Shown in pieces: positions 7,675-15,900 of a stretch of DNA of 32,333 nucleotides. The first letter of the stretch is position 1. Each line of letters opens with the position of its first letter. The translations under genes and the position numbers were made by a program. The DNA comes from Spirochaetaceae bacterium (lineage in GTDB: Bacteria; Spirochaetota; Spirochaetia; DSM-27196; SKKC01), in contig SKXQ01000104.1 in assembly GCA_007128315.1 (NCBI GenBank), positions 1-32,333 of the forward strand, given 5' to 3'. The notes below the pieces were generated by a model, which was not told the origin of the DNA, did no database searches, and worked only from the letters and a program-made list of their open reading frames with translations.

Positions 7675-8616
7675 ATGATTGCAGAGCTTGACGGAGTCGT
7701 GTCCTCCATCCTGAACTCCTATGAGGATGTAGGAGGTATTAACCATCTCGACGGCCCGAACCTTCCTTCGCGGGATCAGGTGCAGCAGATCATTGCCGAC
7801 CTTCAGGCCCTCGTATTCCCCGGTTTTCAGGAAGAAGGGGCGCACCGATGGTCGGAGCTGCGATACTCGGTAGCCGAATCCCTGAACCGGGTCTGTCGGT
7901 ATCTGATCCCCGAGACACAACGGTCGATCTGTTTTCGCCGGCGTATGGAAGGTGATCCATCCTGCGAACATATGACAGAAACCGAAGAGCTGGACTCGTC
8001 GCATCAGGAAGCGGAGAGGGTTACTTACGAGCTGCTCGCTGGCCTGCCCGACATACGACGACGACTGCGCCTGGACGTCGACGCGGCTTTTGCCGGAGAT
8101 CCGGCCAGCAAGAGCAGGGAAGAAGTTATTCTCTCCTACCCGGGCATAGAAGCCATAATGGTTCATCGGATAGCCCACGAACTGTGGAAACGGAATATCC
8201 CGCTCCTCCCGAGAATGATGAGCGAATACGTCCACGGACGCACGGGAATCGACATACACCCTGGGGCTACGATCGGCGATTCCTTTTTTATCGACCACGC
8301 AACCGGTGTGGTCATAGGAGAGACGACGATCATCGGGAACAACGTCAAGATATACCAGGGTGTGACGCTCGGAGCCTTGAGCGTGCGCAAAGAAGAGGCA
8401 AACGTAAAACGGCATCCAACCATTGAGAATGGTGTTACGATTTACGCCGGAGCGACGATACTCGGCGGGCAGACGGTGATCGGGGCGAACAGCATCATTG
8501 GCGGAAACATGTGGATTACGAGCTCAGTTCCACCGGGCAGTACCGTGTATAATCGTCCCGCTGATTTCGTGCTGAAGTCGCGGGACAGAAAACAGATTCC
8601 TGATTTTCAGATCTGA
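7675..8616 (+). CDS. cysE: Serine O-acetyltransferase
   Basis: The 313-residue product has the SAT layout: an N-terminal alpha-helical domain (about 1-185) and a left-handed beta-helix of hexapeptide repeats (about 190-300). The catalytic residues are visible as His195 in DIHPGA and Asp207-His208 in FIDHATGVVIGE. It transfers acetyl from acetyl-CoA to L-serine, making O-acetylserine for cysteine synthesis. The longer N-terminal domain and the Tyr-Pro-Gly-Ile segment before the beta-helix resemble the EpsC/SrpH-like subgroup rather than short E. coli CysE. The start is not certain: ATG 7675 has a GAGGG directly before it (too close), and a TTG at 7639 is in frame upstream. It is convergent with the SPOR gene. 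Confidence 0.88.
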   Translation: MIAELDGVVSSILNSYEDVGGINHLDGPNLPSRDQVQQIIADLQALVFPGFQEEGAHRWSELRYSVAESLNRVCRYLIPETQRSICFRRRMEGDPSCEHMTETEELDSSHQEAERVTYELLAGLPDIRRRLRLDVDAAFAGDPASKSREEVILSYPGIEAIMVHRIAHELWKRNIPLLPRMMSEYVHGRTGIDIHPGATIGDSFFIDHATGVVIGETTIIGNNVKIYQGVTLGALSVRKEEANVKRHPTIENGVTIYAGATILGGQTVIGANSIIGGNMWITSSVPPGSTVYNRPADFVLKSRDRKQIPDFQI

Positions 8617-8624
8617 GATCTCAG
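8613..8624. repeat. Palindrome carrying both convergent stop codons
   Basis: CTGAGATCTCAG is a perfect 12-bp palindrome. The cysE stop TGA (8614-8616) and, on the other strand, the SPOR-gene stop TGA (8621-8623) are its two symmetric halves. No T-runs follow, so it is not clearly a terminator. Confidence 0.7.
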
Positions 8625-9376
8625 CTCCGGAAAACGACCGAAACGTAGCTGTCGTCAAAACCGGGGAGATCGCGTATCCACACGAGGAACTTGTCGGCTT
8701 CCTGACGGTCAGGATACGGCCCGACGCGGAGGCGGTAGAAACGCCTGCCCTCGATTTCGACCGGAAAGATCACGCTGCCAAGACTCCGTTCGGACAGCGT
8801 CTCACGCGCCTGCTCCACGGTATCGCGGTTCGGCGACGAGACCACCTGTATCCAGTACTCGCTGCTCGTCGTTCGTACGGCTGCGGTCCGGGTGTCGGGG
8901 CTCGAAGGCGCGGGCTGACTTGACGGCGCCGGTCTGGTCTGCTGCGGTGCAGGCTGCGCAGCGGGTTGTGACGGTTGCGTCGAGGGGCGTGGCTGTTGTG
9001 GCGCCGTTTGCCTCGGTGCGGCCGGCTGTTCCGGTGCCGGCTGCGGTTCAACCGTCGCATCTGCCTCTGTAACGGTATCGCTGTCCCGAACGTCACGCCC
9101 CGCTGCCTCTTCGGATTCACGACGTGAGCCATACACGATAACTACGTCGCCGTCCTGCTCATCAAGGTCTTCATCTTCATCTTCGATTATGCCTATCGGT
9201 CCGTCCGACGACCGGACGTACTCGATGGGATCGAATGCCCGCCTGCTGTCTGCAGTCCGTACACCTTCAGCGGTGCGATCCCCACCCGGATACAAGGCCA
9301 GAAGACTGATTCCGAGAACAAGCGCCGCAAATAATGTTACGGACAAGATGACTACGAGAAGCTTTCGGTGATCCAT
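8621..9376 (-). CDS. SPOR-domain membrane protein
   Basis: The 251-residue protein has one N-terminal membrane helix (about 6-28), then an acidic stretch (EDEDEDLDEQDGD), a long Pro/Gln/Ala-rich flexible linker (about 110-168) and a C-terminal SPOR domain (about 174-251, YWIQVVSS...RVGPYPDRQEA...). This is the FtsN-like plan: a cytoplasmic tip, a membrane anchor and a periplasmic linker ending in a domain that binds denuded glycan strands at division sites. A role at the septum is inferred from the family. It follows coaE by 21 nt and appears to be the last gene of the fliS-polA-coaE run. Confidence 0.85.
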   Translation of the reverse strand: MDHRKLLVVILSVTLFAALVLGISLLALYPGGDRTAEGVRTADSRRAFDPIEYVRSSDGPIGIIEDEDEDLDEQDGDVVIVYGSRRESEEAAGRDVRDSDTVTEADATVEPQPAPEQPAAPRQTAPQQPRPSTQPSQPAAQPAPQQTRPAPSSQPAPSSPDTRTAAVRTTSSEYWIQVVSSPNRDTVEQARETLSERSLGSVIFPVEIEGRRFYRLRVGPYPDRQEADKFLVWIRDLPGFDDSYVSVVFRS

Positions 9377-9397
9377 AGGTAGTTTTGCCCTGCCTTG

Positions 9398-9988
9398 TTA
9401 GCATTCGATTTCCTGATTCCGCAGGAACGCAGCAACCCTGCGCTGCAACACACGCCGACTTGTTGAGTTTCTTACAATAGTAATATCGACCGATTCACCG
9501 CATAATCTTAGGCTGCGTTGACGCGCAAAGCGTGCAATCGTCGCCTTTAGCCCGTGTCCGTCCCTCCGCAGGGAGCGAACAAGCCGGACCGGAAACCACG
9601 CGCGAACCACAACCACGTGGTCACATAGCGTATGCAGTCCCATATGAAACAGCAGCGCCGCATTCACGATAATGCGAGCCTCAGGGTCCGTACTCATGAT
9701 ACGGGAGTGCACTGCTGCCACCATACGCGGGTGTACGATCTGCTCGAGTCTTTGAAGGGCATCGGCGCTCGCGAATACGATTCGTCCAAGCGCCTTGCGA
9801 TCGACCTGCCGATCCGCGGTCACGACCGCGGCCCCGAATGCTGCCTCGATCGCGGCTATCTGTTCCTGTACGACCTCGTGACCTACCGCGTCCACGTCGA
9901 TCTCAAGAAACGAGCATTCGCGGAGCATGGCGGTGAACGCACTCTTGCCGCTGCAGATCTTTCCTGCTACCCCTATGATCCGTCTCAA
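9398..9988 (-). CDS. coaE: Dephospho-CoA kinase
   Basis: The 196-residue product matches CoaE in length and layout: P-loop GKICSGKS at 9-16, the acidic EIDVDAVGHEV segment (Asp31, Asp33, His37) that corresponds to the substrate-binding DAD-H motif, and IVHPRM of the CoA-binding region. It phosphorylates the 3'-hydroxyl of dephospho-CoA, the last step of coenzyme A synthesis. The P-loop has Lys-Ile-Cys where most family members have Gly-Ile-Gly, and the lid region is Arg-rich, so the sequence is somewhat divergent. Its ATG overlaps the polA stop codon by 4 nt (ATGA), which shows translational coupling with polA. Confidence 0.88.
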   Translation of the reverse strand: MRRIIGVAGKICSGKSAFTAMLRECSFLEIDVDAVGHEVVQEQIAAIEAAFGAAVVTADRQVDRKALGRIVFASADALQRLEQIVHPRMVAAVHSRIMSTDPEARIIVNAALLFHMGLHTLCDHVVVVRAWFPVRLVRSLRRDGHGLKATIARFARQRSLRLCGESVDITIVRNSTSRRVLQRRVAAFLRNQEIEC

Positions 9989-12840
9989 TGAAACTCGCCC
10001 CAGCGACTGCCGCTTTCAATCTGTACTTTCAGCGGTACCGAAAGACTGACTGCCTCCGACATTTCGTGAGAAAGAAGCTTTTTCACCGCATCTACCTCAT
10101 CCGTCGGGCATTCGATCATGAGCTCGTCGTGAACCTGAAGGATCAGTCGCGCGTTGAGCTTTTTCTCCTGCAGAACCCGGTCCACATTGAGCATTGCCCG
10201 TTTCACGATGTCGGCGGCGCTTCCCTGTATCGGTGTGTTCACCGCTATGCGCTCTGCACCTTCGCGCTCGACGCGGTTCCGGCTCTTCAACTCGGGGATG
10301 GGACGCAGTCTTCCCAGCAGCGTCGTGCTGTAGCCCGTCTCGCGCGCAGACTGTACCGACTCATCGACAAAACTGCGTATGCGGCTATAGGTGGAGAAAT
10401 AGCTCTGAATAAATGCGTCCGCTTCTTTGCGAGGGATCTTCAGGTCGCGTGCGAGTCTGAACGCGGACATACCGTACATGACGCCGAAATTTATCGTTTT
10501 CGCAATCCTGCGCTGCTCCGGGTTTACCTCTTCCGGGCTGCACCCGAAAATCCTTGCCCCCGTTGCGGCGTGTACGTCACGCCCTGACGTAAACGCTTCG
10601 GTCAGTTCCGGGTCACCGGAAAGATGTGCAAGGACTACGAGCTCAATCTGCGAGTAGTCGGCACTGACAAACGCGTTTCCGTCTGCCGGGACAAATGCGT
10701 CCCGAATACGGCGTCCTTCCTCATCACGAATCGGAATGTTCTGCAGATTCGGATTGCGACTCGCGATTCTACCGGTGGCAGTCCCCGAAATGACGAGGCT
10801 GGTGTGTATTCGCGCCGTCTCCGGGTTCACCATTTTCGGCAGCGCGTCGACGTAGGTGCTCTTGAGCTTACTCAGTCCACGATACCGAAGCACGAGCTCG
10901 GGTACGGGGTCGTCCGCCGACAACTCCTCGAGCACCGTCGTATCTGTCGAGTAGCCGGTCTTGGTCTTTTTCTTCGGTTTAAGTCCACGTTCCTCGAAGA
11001 GCACCTTCTGCAGCTGCTGGGTTGAACCGATGTTGAACTCATGCCCGCACAGCCGATATATTTCCGCCTCGATATCGGCAAGCTTTGCGACAAGCTCCTC
11101 CGAATACGCGTCGAGCGCTGCGCTGTCGAGCCCGATTCCCCGGTACTCCATCTCTGCGAGAACTCGAATGAGCGGCATGTCGAGCTCGTTTGCTAGCGAC
11201 AGCAAGTCTCGTTCCTCGAGCATTCCTGTAAAGAGCTCACCGAGGCGCATTGTGATATCCGCGTCCTCAGCGGCATAATCCGTCGCGGTCTGTAGATCCA
11301 CCGTGTCAAACGAAGGTCGCTCGGAACCTCGGGCCGCCTTTGGTACAACGTCATCGTAGTGCATGGTGCTGTAACCCAGGTACGTGGTTGCCAGCTTGTC
11401 CATTCCGTAACTGCTCGTGACGCCGGGTTCCAGCAGCCACGCGGCAATCAGTGTGTCAAAGAAGGTGCCCTGCATGGTGACACCCCAGCGCTTTAACACC
11501 TTGTAGTCATACTGCAGGTTCTGCCCGACGACAGTGTGAGCCGGATTTTCGAGCAGAGAGGCGAGTTTTTCGCGTACGATATCCGGATCGAGGACGGCCC
11601 CTTCCGGTCCGCGCAGGGCTATGTAACACCCCGTACCCGGGGTAATGCACAGGGAGAACCCTACCGGGTGTGCACGCATCGAATCGAGGCCATCGGTTTC
11701 GCTGTCGAATGCGAAACGGCCAGCCGATGCAGCGTCTGAAATCCAGGTATCGAGTGCATCGACTGTGGTAATACATTCATACGTCCCGTCGCGGACCGAA
11801 CCTTTCAGTTGACCGAGTTCGGACGCGCGGCGTTGCGCCCGTTCGGACAGGGCGTTGCCAGTCGTTGGCGATGCGGCAGGCGTGGAAGGTGACGAAGCCG
11901 AAGCAGCGTCCGGTCTCTCCGGTGTGCTGTCGGGAGACGCTTCCGATGCAGACGTTCCTGTCAATACCTTCACGTCACGTATCAGACTCGACATGCCGTG
12001 TTCCTCGAAATACGGAATCGCCTGCGCATACGCAAGCTCCCGGGGCATCGCAAACTGTGACAACCCGTCGTCGATAGGAGCGTCAAAGGCGAGGGTTATG
12101 AGGTCACGACTCAGAAAGGCGTCGGCTCGGCCGTCGATCAGTTTCTGCCGAGTGCCTTTAGCCGTGATCTCATCGACGTGCTTGTAAATACCGTCAAGCG
12201 TGTCAAACTCACCGAGTAACTGTACGGCGGTCTTCTTTCCGACTCCCTTGACCCCGGGAATATTGTCCGCACTGTCGCCAACAAGGGATAGATAGTCGAC
12301 GATCTGATCCGGGCGAACTCCCCACTGCTCCGGCACGCTCCCGGGTGTCATTTCTGCAAAACCCTGTGTGTCGGGTTTGAGTACTGTCGTCGTCCTGCTT
12401 ACCAGCTGCAGAAGGTCCTTGTCACCGGAAACGATCCAGGCATGCCGGGATGCATTCGTTGTACGGCTGACGAGCGTCGCTATGCAATCGTCTGCCTCAT
12501 AGCCCTCGGACCGAACCATGGGAACGCCGAGAGCGGAACAGATTTCTTCGATAAGGGGTATCTGAGCCTTGAGCTCCTGTGGTGTTTCATCCCGTGTGCC
12601 CTTGTACTCGGGAAACTTCTCATGACGGAAGGTCGGGCCCTTCGAGTCGAGAACGACGCAGAAATGATGCGGTTCATACTGCCGGAAAAGGAGGAAGAGG
12701 GAACGGAAAAACCCGAAAAGCGCGCTCGTGTTCTCGCCCCGGGAGTTCCGGAGCGGATTGCGAATGAACGCGAAGTAACTGCGGTAAATGAGGCTGTATC
12801 CGTCGAGGAGATACAGATCTTCGGTGTTATCTGTCGCCAT
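9985..12840 (-). CDS. polA: DNA polymerase I, all three domains
   Basis: The 951-residue protein has a 5'-3' flap nuclease (about 1-290; DDCI and SGDKDLLQL motifs, helix-hairpin-helix GVKGVGKKTA at 197-206), a Ser/Ala/Pro-rich linker (293-335), a 3'-5' exonuclease and a family A polymerase. Proofreading looks intact: Exo I D379 and E381, Exo II N441-D445, Exo III Y522-D526. The polymerase motifs are complete: A (SADYSQIEL, Asp728), B (K781 to Y789) and C (VHDE, Asp905-Glu906). Many pol I enzymes outside the enterics have lost the exonuclease residues, so retention is worth noting. It removes RNA primers and fills gaps in replication and repair. It lies 31 nt after fliS and may also have its own promoter, see 12846-12875. 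Confidence 0.97.
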   Translation of the reverse strand: MATDNTEDLYLLDGYSLIYRSYFAFIRNPLRNSRGENTSALFGFFRSLFLLFRQYEPHHFCVVLDSKGPTFRHEKFPEYKGTRDETPQELKAQIPLIEEICSALGVPMVRSEGYEADDCIATLVSRTTNASRHAWIVSGDKDLLQLVSRTTTVLKPDTQGFAEMTPGSVPEQWGVRPDQIVDYLSLVGDSADNIPGVKGVGKKTAVQLLGEFDTLDGIYKHVDEITAKGTRQKLIDGRADAFLSRDLITLAFDAPIDDGLSQFAMPRELAYAQAIPYFEEHGMSSLIRDVKVLTGTSASEASPDSTPERPDAASASSPSTPAASPTTGNALSERAQRRASELGQLKGSVRDGTYECITTVDALDTWISDAASAGRFAFDSETDGLDSMRAHPVGFSLCITPGTGCYIALRGPEGAVLDPDIVREKLASLLENPAHTVVGQNLQYDYKVLKRWGVTMQGTFFDTLIAAWLLEPGVTSSYGMDKLATTYLGYSTMHYDDVVPKAARGSERPSFDTVDLQTATDYAAEDADITMRLGELFTGMLEERDLLSLANELDMPLIRVLAEMEYRGIGLDSAALDAYSEELVAKLADIEAEIYRLCGHEFNIGSTQQLQKVLFEERGLKPKKKTKTGYSTDTTVLEELSADDPVPELVLRYRGLSKLKSTYVDALPKMVNPETARIHTSLVISGTATGRIASRNPNLQNIPIRDEEGRRIRDAFVPADGNAFVSADYSQIELVVLAHLSGDPELTEAFTSGRDVHAATGARIFGCSPEEVNPEQRRIAKTINFGVMYGMSAFRLARDLKIPRKEADAFIQSYFSTYSRIRSFVDESVQSARETGYSTTLLGRLRPIPELKSRNRVEREGAERIAVNTPIQGSAADIVKRAMLNVDRVLQEKKLNARLILQVHDELMIECPTDEVDAVKKLLSHEMSEAVSLSVPLKVQIESGSRWGEFH

Positions 12841-12845
12841 GGCGC

Positions 12846-12875
12846 ATTATAGCGGTGTTCGGCGACCGGGGTCAC
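12846..12875 (-). promoter_or_regulatory. Possible polA promoter giving a leaderless mRNA
   Basis: On the minus strand GTGACC (12870-12875, 4/6 to the -35 consensus) is separated by 18 nt from a perfect TATAAT (12846-12851). Only five bases lie between the -10 box and the polA ATG, so transcription would begin at or very near the start codon. No ribosome binding site precedes the ATG. Confidence 0.4.
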
Positions 12876-13321
12876 CCGGCGAAATTGATACCTTTGCGAC
12901 TGGGGCCGCTTTCGGTGTGTGCATCCATCGTGCCCTGTTGCTGCATGATCTTGTGCCAGCTCTGCCGCAGCTCGAATATCATTTTCCGTACCGACCGGAG
13001 TGGCTGCACTTCTTTCTTCAGATTTGCATCCATGAGCTGCCGGTTGAAAAAGCGATACAACCCGTACAGATTCTCGGCCAGTTCACCACCCTTCTCGAAA
13101 TCAAGACCGACGGTCAATTCGGTGATACAGCTCTGCGCAATGACGATTGCGTTGTGAACCCGGTCGAGCTGCTTGCTCTGCTCTTCGAGGAGCGAGGCGG
13201 CGAGGTCAATCTGTTTCAGGGTTTCATCATACAGCATGATGATCATCTGTCCCTGGCTCGCGGTCTTGACCCGTGTCTGCCTGTATGCGTTCAATCTGTT
13301 GGTTGTTGTCTGATAGCTCAT
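12872..13321 (-). CDS. fliS: Flagellin export chaperone FliS
   Basis: The 149-residue product shows the FliS pattern: N-terminal NRLNAYRQTRVKTASQGQMI, then IIMLYDETLKQIDLA with the conserved Leu-Tyr-Asp, then a four-helix bundle and a short disordered tail. FliS binds the C-terminus of newly made flagellin, stops it polymerising in the cytoplasm and delivers it to the flagellar export gate. The ATG at 13321 is favoured over an upstream in-frame start at 13336 because a strong GGAGGGG lies 6 nt before it, and the family N-terminus matches. It follows the NodB-like gene by 23 nt. Its presence indicates a flagellated organism, which fits periplasmic flagella in a spirochaete. Confidence 0.92.
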   Translation of the reverse strand: MSYQTTTNRLNAYRQTRVKTASQGQMIIMLYDETLKQIDLAASLLEEQSKQLDRVHNAIVIAQSCITELTVGLDFEKGGELAENLYGLYRFFNRQLMDANLKKEVQPLRSVRKMIFELRQSWHKIMQQQGTMDAHTESGPSRKGINFAG

Positions 13322-13327
13322 AGGTAT

Positions 13328-13334
13328 CCCCTCC
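13328..13334 (-). promoter_or_regulatory. Ribosome binding site of fliS
   Basis: GGAGGGG on the minus strand, 6 nt before the ATG at 13321. It decides the start codon against the in-frame ATG at 13336. Confidence 0.8.
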
Positions 13335-13344
13335 ACATTCTGCT

Positions 13345-15660
13345 TTAGCGTGCTCTCGAAAGAAGCGTCGAAACCGGTTGTACGGAAAATCCGAGATCCT
13401 GTAGTTCATTGATGAGTGTTTCTGTACGCTGCCAGAGATAATCCGGCCGCCCCGGAAACAGCCCTGTTTCCCCGGGGATACCCAGCGTAAGATTGATGAT
13501 GGAACCCGGCATCACGTTGCGGACGACCCGCTCGAGCAAGGCTGATGTCGGCTGATACAGTGCAGAGCGCCGTTCGCCCGTCCAGAGGGGAACCCAGTCC
13601 AGCGTCTCGACGTCACGGCCTATGTAGCGATACCCGATCGCGGCGCCAGCCGATCGAATAAGCGGAGACGACGCATAATACGGTGCATGCCATATCAGGC
13701 TCAGCTCGCTGCCTGTCAGATTGAAGTACAGGTCCTGCGTCTCCGCAAGGCCCTGCTGTATGAAGGATTCGTCCGCCGAAAACTCGGCGTCCGTCAGGTC
13801 CCGATGTACTGCAAACAGACTGCCAATCTCATGCCGGCTTCTTGCCAGGGCGCGGGTCGCTTCCGGATTCCGGCGAATGAACTCACCGCCAATGAACATG
13901 GTCGCGGTAATCTCGTAACGGTCCAGCACGTCAAGGACGTGGAGTAAACCTTCTGAAGAACGCGGAAGGTTGATCACGACGGCCACGTCGCGCGAACGGA
14001 CCCGTGAACCGTGACGAAAATACTCGAAGTCCGCCGGTTCGGCTGTCTCCGGGAGTGGCCGAAAACGGAATGGGGGCGTCTCAAAAAGCGGTCGGGTCTC
14101 CAGGCTTGCCACATTCCGAACCATGATCTGATTCCGGTAGCGTCCACTCGGAAGTACGTCGAGATACACGCGAAACCGGTCGGATACAGTGTTTCGCAGG
14201 CCAAAGTCGGGTGTGTCCTCTGGTGTCTCCAGCCCTGCACTCGAGGGATCCATAACAAAGGCTCTCAGTCCGGTGAGGACGTTGACAGATTCAGCCGACT
14301 CCTGACCGGCACGCACCGGGAAACTCAGGCGATCGGCGCGAGACAGAGCGAGAACCTGCTCGCGTGCCGTTCCAACGTTGACACGCCGTATCGTCTCGAA
14401 ATCACCGAGCACCAGTTCGTCATTCGACGTCCAGACCACATTCAGAGGACGGTCCGCGCTGATCGTTGAGACGAGGTCAAGCGCTTCTGAGTCCCGGATT
14501 ACGACTCTGTCACGCTGAAGCACCGCAATACGCCGGCCGTCGGGTGAAGAGACGATACTGCGTATATCCTGCGTACTCAGGGCACGATCCGTCGTCCACC
14601 GTCCACCACTCTGCCGAACCCGGTACAGGGATGTCCTGTCGCTGCTGAACGGACTCGTCACGAGGATGTAGAGCAGGCCGTCGCGAACCCAGGTGGTCTC
14701 CAGTAACTGTGTGCCTGGCGGCAGGCGAAGGGCGGGAATATCTGTGATGTCGGTGGCGGGCTGTATCGGAAACAGTTGTAGATGATCGCTTCCGCGCTGA
14801 ATCAGTACGGACCGTCCGTCCGGAGCAGCCCTCATGGAGTCGAGACCCGACTCGAACGCGAATGGAAGCCTGGCGACCGCCGTGCTGCTTATGAAGCCGT
14901 CGTGGAGCAGGCTTCGGGCGAAAAGGGCGTTCAGCGAAGTCCGGTAGATCACTCTACCCCGGGCAAGGAACAGGTACCCGTTCTCACTGAAGTCTGCCTG
15001 ACCTATAGAGCCGTCACCGATTCGACGGAAGCGCTCGCTGGTCAGCCTCCCCGTCTCGTACGCGGGAATGGAGAAGTAGTACAGCGAACTCGTGTCGGAG
15101 TATACGATTACCGATCCGTCAGGAGAAAATTTCGCCGGAGGGCCACTGTCGGTGCGTTCAACGCCTCGGCTCAGTACGATCTCTTCGCCCGACCCTATGT
15201 TCTGCAGAATCAGATGAGCCTGAGACGGTGACTGCCTCTCAAGACGGATCAGATACTGCCCGTCGGGTGAAACCAGGCTTTCGCTCAATGCGCCCAGGGT
15301 GAGGTCTATGGATCGCGATCGGGAGTCTCCGGCGATTACCGACAGAAATCCTGACTCGTCGCTCCGGAGTCGGAAGATTCCGAAGCGGTTCTGCACGTGT
15401 ATCTCGTCGACAGCGCTGAGATACTGCATCTGCTCGGGAAACACGGTCAGCGCGCGCGTGTGTCCGTTAATCAGTTCGGTCAGAAACGCGGCCCGGTATC
15501 GGCCGATACCCGGAGCCTGTACCTCTGCCTGAAACAGCAGGTGATTGTCCGGGGACAGATGCAGATCGGAGAACACAACGTCACCGACAGCGCCGGTAAC
15601 GGGCAGGAACGCCATTGAGAGAATGAGAAGCATTTTTCGTGCCGTGTTCATTGTTCGCAT
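13345..15660 (-). CDS. Exported beta-propeller protein with degenerate polysaccharide-deacetylase domain
   Basis: The 771-residue protein has a signal peptide (cleavage near Val-Gly-Ala-Val-Gly, about residue 25), about 500 residues of beta-propeller-like repeats (recurrent SPDGQ, SPDGS, APDGR, SPDGR turns, as in WD40/TolB-type blades) and a C-terminal NodB-like domain (about 555-771). The NodB fold is recognised by DVLDRYEITATMFIGG and RHEIGSLFAVHRDL, but the catalytic motif TFDDG is replaced by VINLP (562-566). The metal HxxxH is reduced to the single His619, and RxPxY is WHAPYY (657-662). It is therefore probably not a deacetylase but a glycan-binding or structural periplasmic protein. AAAAGG lies before the ATG at 15660, and the gene overlaps the upstream small gene by 13 nt. 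Confidence 0.8.
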   Translation of the reverse strand: MRTMNTARKMLLILSMAFLPVTGAVGDVVFSDLHLSPDNHLLFQAEVQAPGIGRYRAAFLTELINGHTRALTVFPEQMQYLSAVDEIHVQNRFGIFRLRSDESGFLSVIAGDSRSRSIDLTLGALSESLVSPDGQYLIRLERQSPSQAHLILQNIGSGEEIVLSRGVERTDSGPPAKFSPDGSVIVYSDTSSLYYFSIPAYETGRLTSERFRRIGDGSIGQADFSENGYLFLARGRVIYRTSLNALFARSLLHDGFISSTAVARLPFAFESGLDSMRAAPDGRSVLIQRGSDHLQLFPIQPATDITDIPALRLPPGTQLLETTWVRDGLLYILVTSPFSSDRTSLYRVRQSGGRWTTDRALSTQDIRSIVSSPDGRRIAVLQRDRVVIRDSEALDLVSTISADRPLNVVWTSNDELVLGDFETIRRVNVGTAREQVLALSRADRLSFPVRAGQESAESVNVLTGLRAFVMDPSSAGLETPEDTPDFGLRNTVSDRFRVYLDVLPSGRYRNQIMVRNVASLETRPLFETPPFRFRPLPETAEPADFEYFRHGSRVRSRDVAVVINLPRSSEGLLHVLDVLDRYEITATMFIGGEFIRRNPEATRALARSRHEIGSLFAVHRDLTDAEFSADESFIQQGLAETQDLYFNLTGSELSLIWHAPYYASSPLIRSAGAAIGYRYIGRDVETLDWVPLWTGERRSALYQPTSALLERVVRNVMPGSIINLTLGIPGETGLFPGRPDYLWQRTETLINELQDLGFSVQPVSTLLSRAR

Positions 15661-15884
15661 GAGCGCCTTTTGTAGAGTATCGGCATCCTGTGCCGTAAAG
15701 TTGAGGGTTCCCGCGAACCAGCCGTGCGTACAAACAGGTCCAGCTCCGTCTCAATCTCCTCCAGTCGCTGAATGATCTGACTGAATCGTGTCTCGACACA
15801 GAGCTCAGCCACCTGTTCCAGACGCTCGAAAGGAGCCTGCAGCAGAGCCTCGAACGCGTCTCCGTTTGCCTTCTGTTCGTTCAT
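15648..15884 (-). CDS. Small coiled-coil protein of unknown function
   Basis: A 78-residue acidic-helical protein begins MNEQKANGDAFEALL. Residues 8-50 (FEALLQAPFERLEQ through RLEEIETELDLFV) have heptad-like Leu/Ile/Val spacing of a coiled coil, and the tail is basic. I do not recognise a family. Support for it being a real gene is its position: it overlaps the following exported-protein gene by 13 nt on the same strand and fills the otherwise empty stretch before the divergent dehydrogenase. The frame is open further upstream, and a Met at 15902 is an alternative start. No ribosome binding site is obvious. Confidence 0.6.
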   Translation of the reverse strand: MNEQKANGDAFEALLQAPFERLEQVAELCVETRFSQIIQRLEEIETELDLFVRTAGSREPSTLRHRMPILYKRRSCEQ

Positions 15885-15893
15885 TGGTATAAT
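15865..15893 (+). promoter_or_regulatory. Possible promoter giving a leaderless dehydrogenase mRNA
   Basis: A perfect TATAAT at 15888-15893 lies 7 nt before the ATG at 15901, with a weak -35 TTTGCC (3/6) at 15865-15870 and a 17-bp spacer. There is no ribosome binding site between the box and the start codon. Confidence 0.4.
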
Positions 15894-15900
15894 CATCGGC

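Noticed and set aside
7597-8415. 272-codon minus-strand open frame opposite cysE
   Set aside because: It lies over the conserved SAT domain on the other strand and shows no motif of its own.
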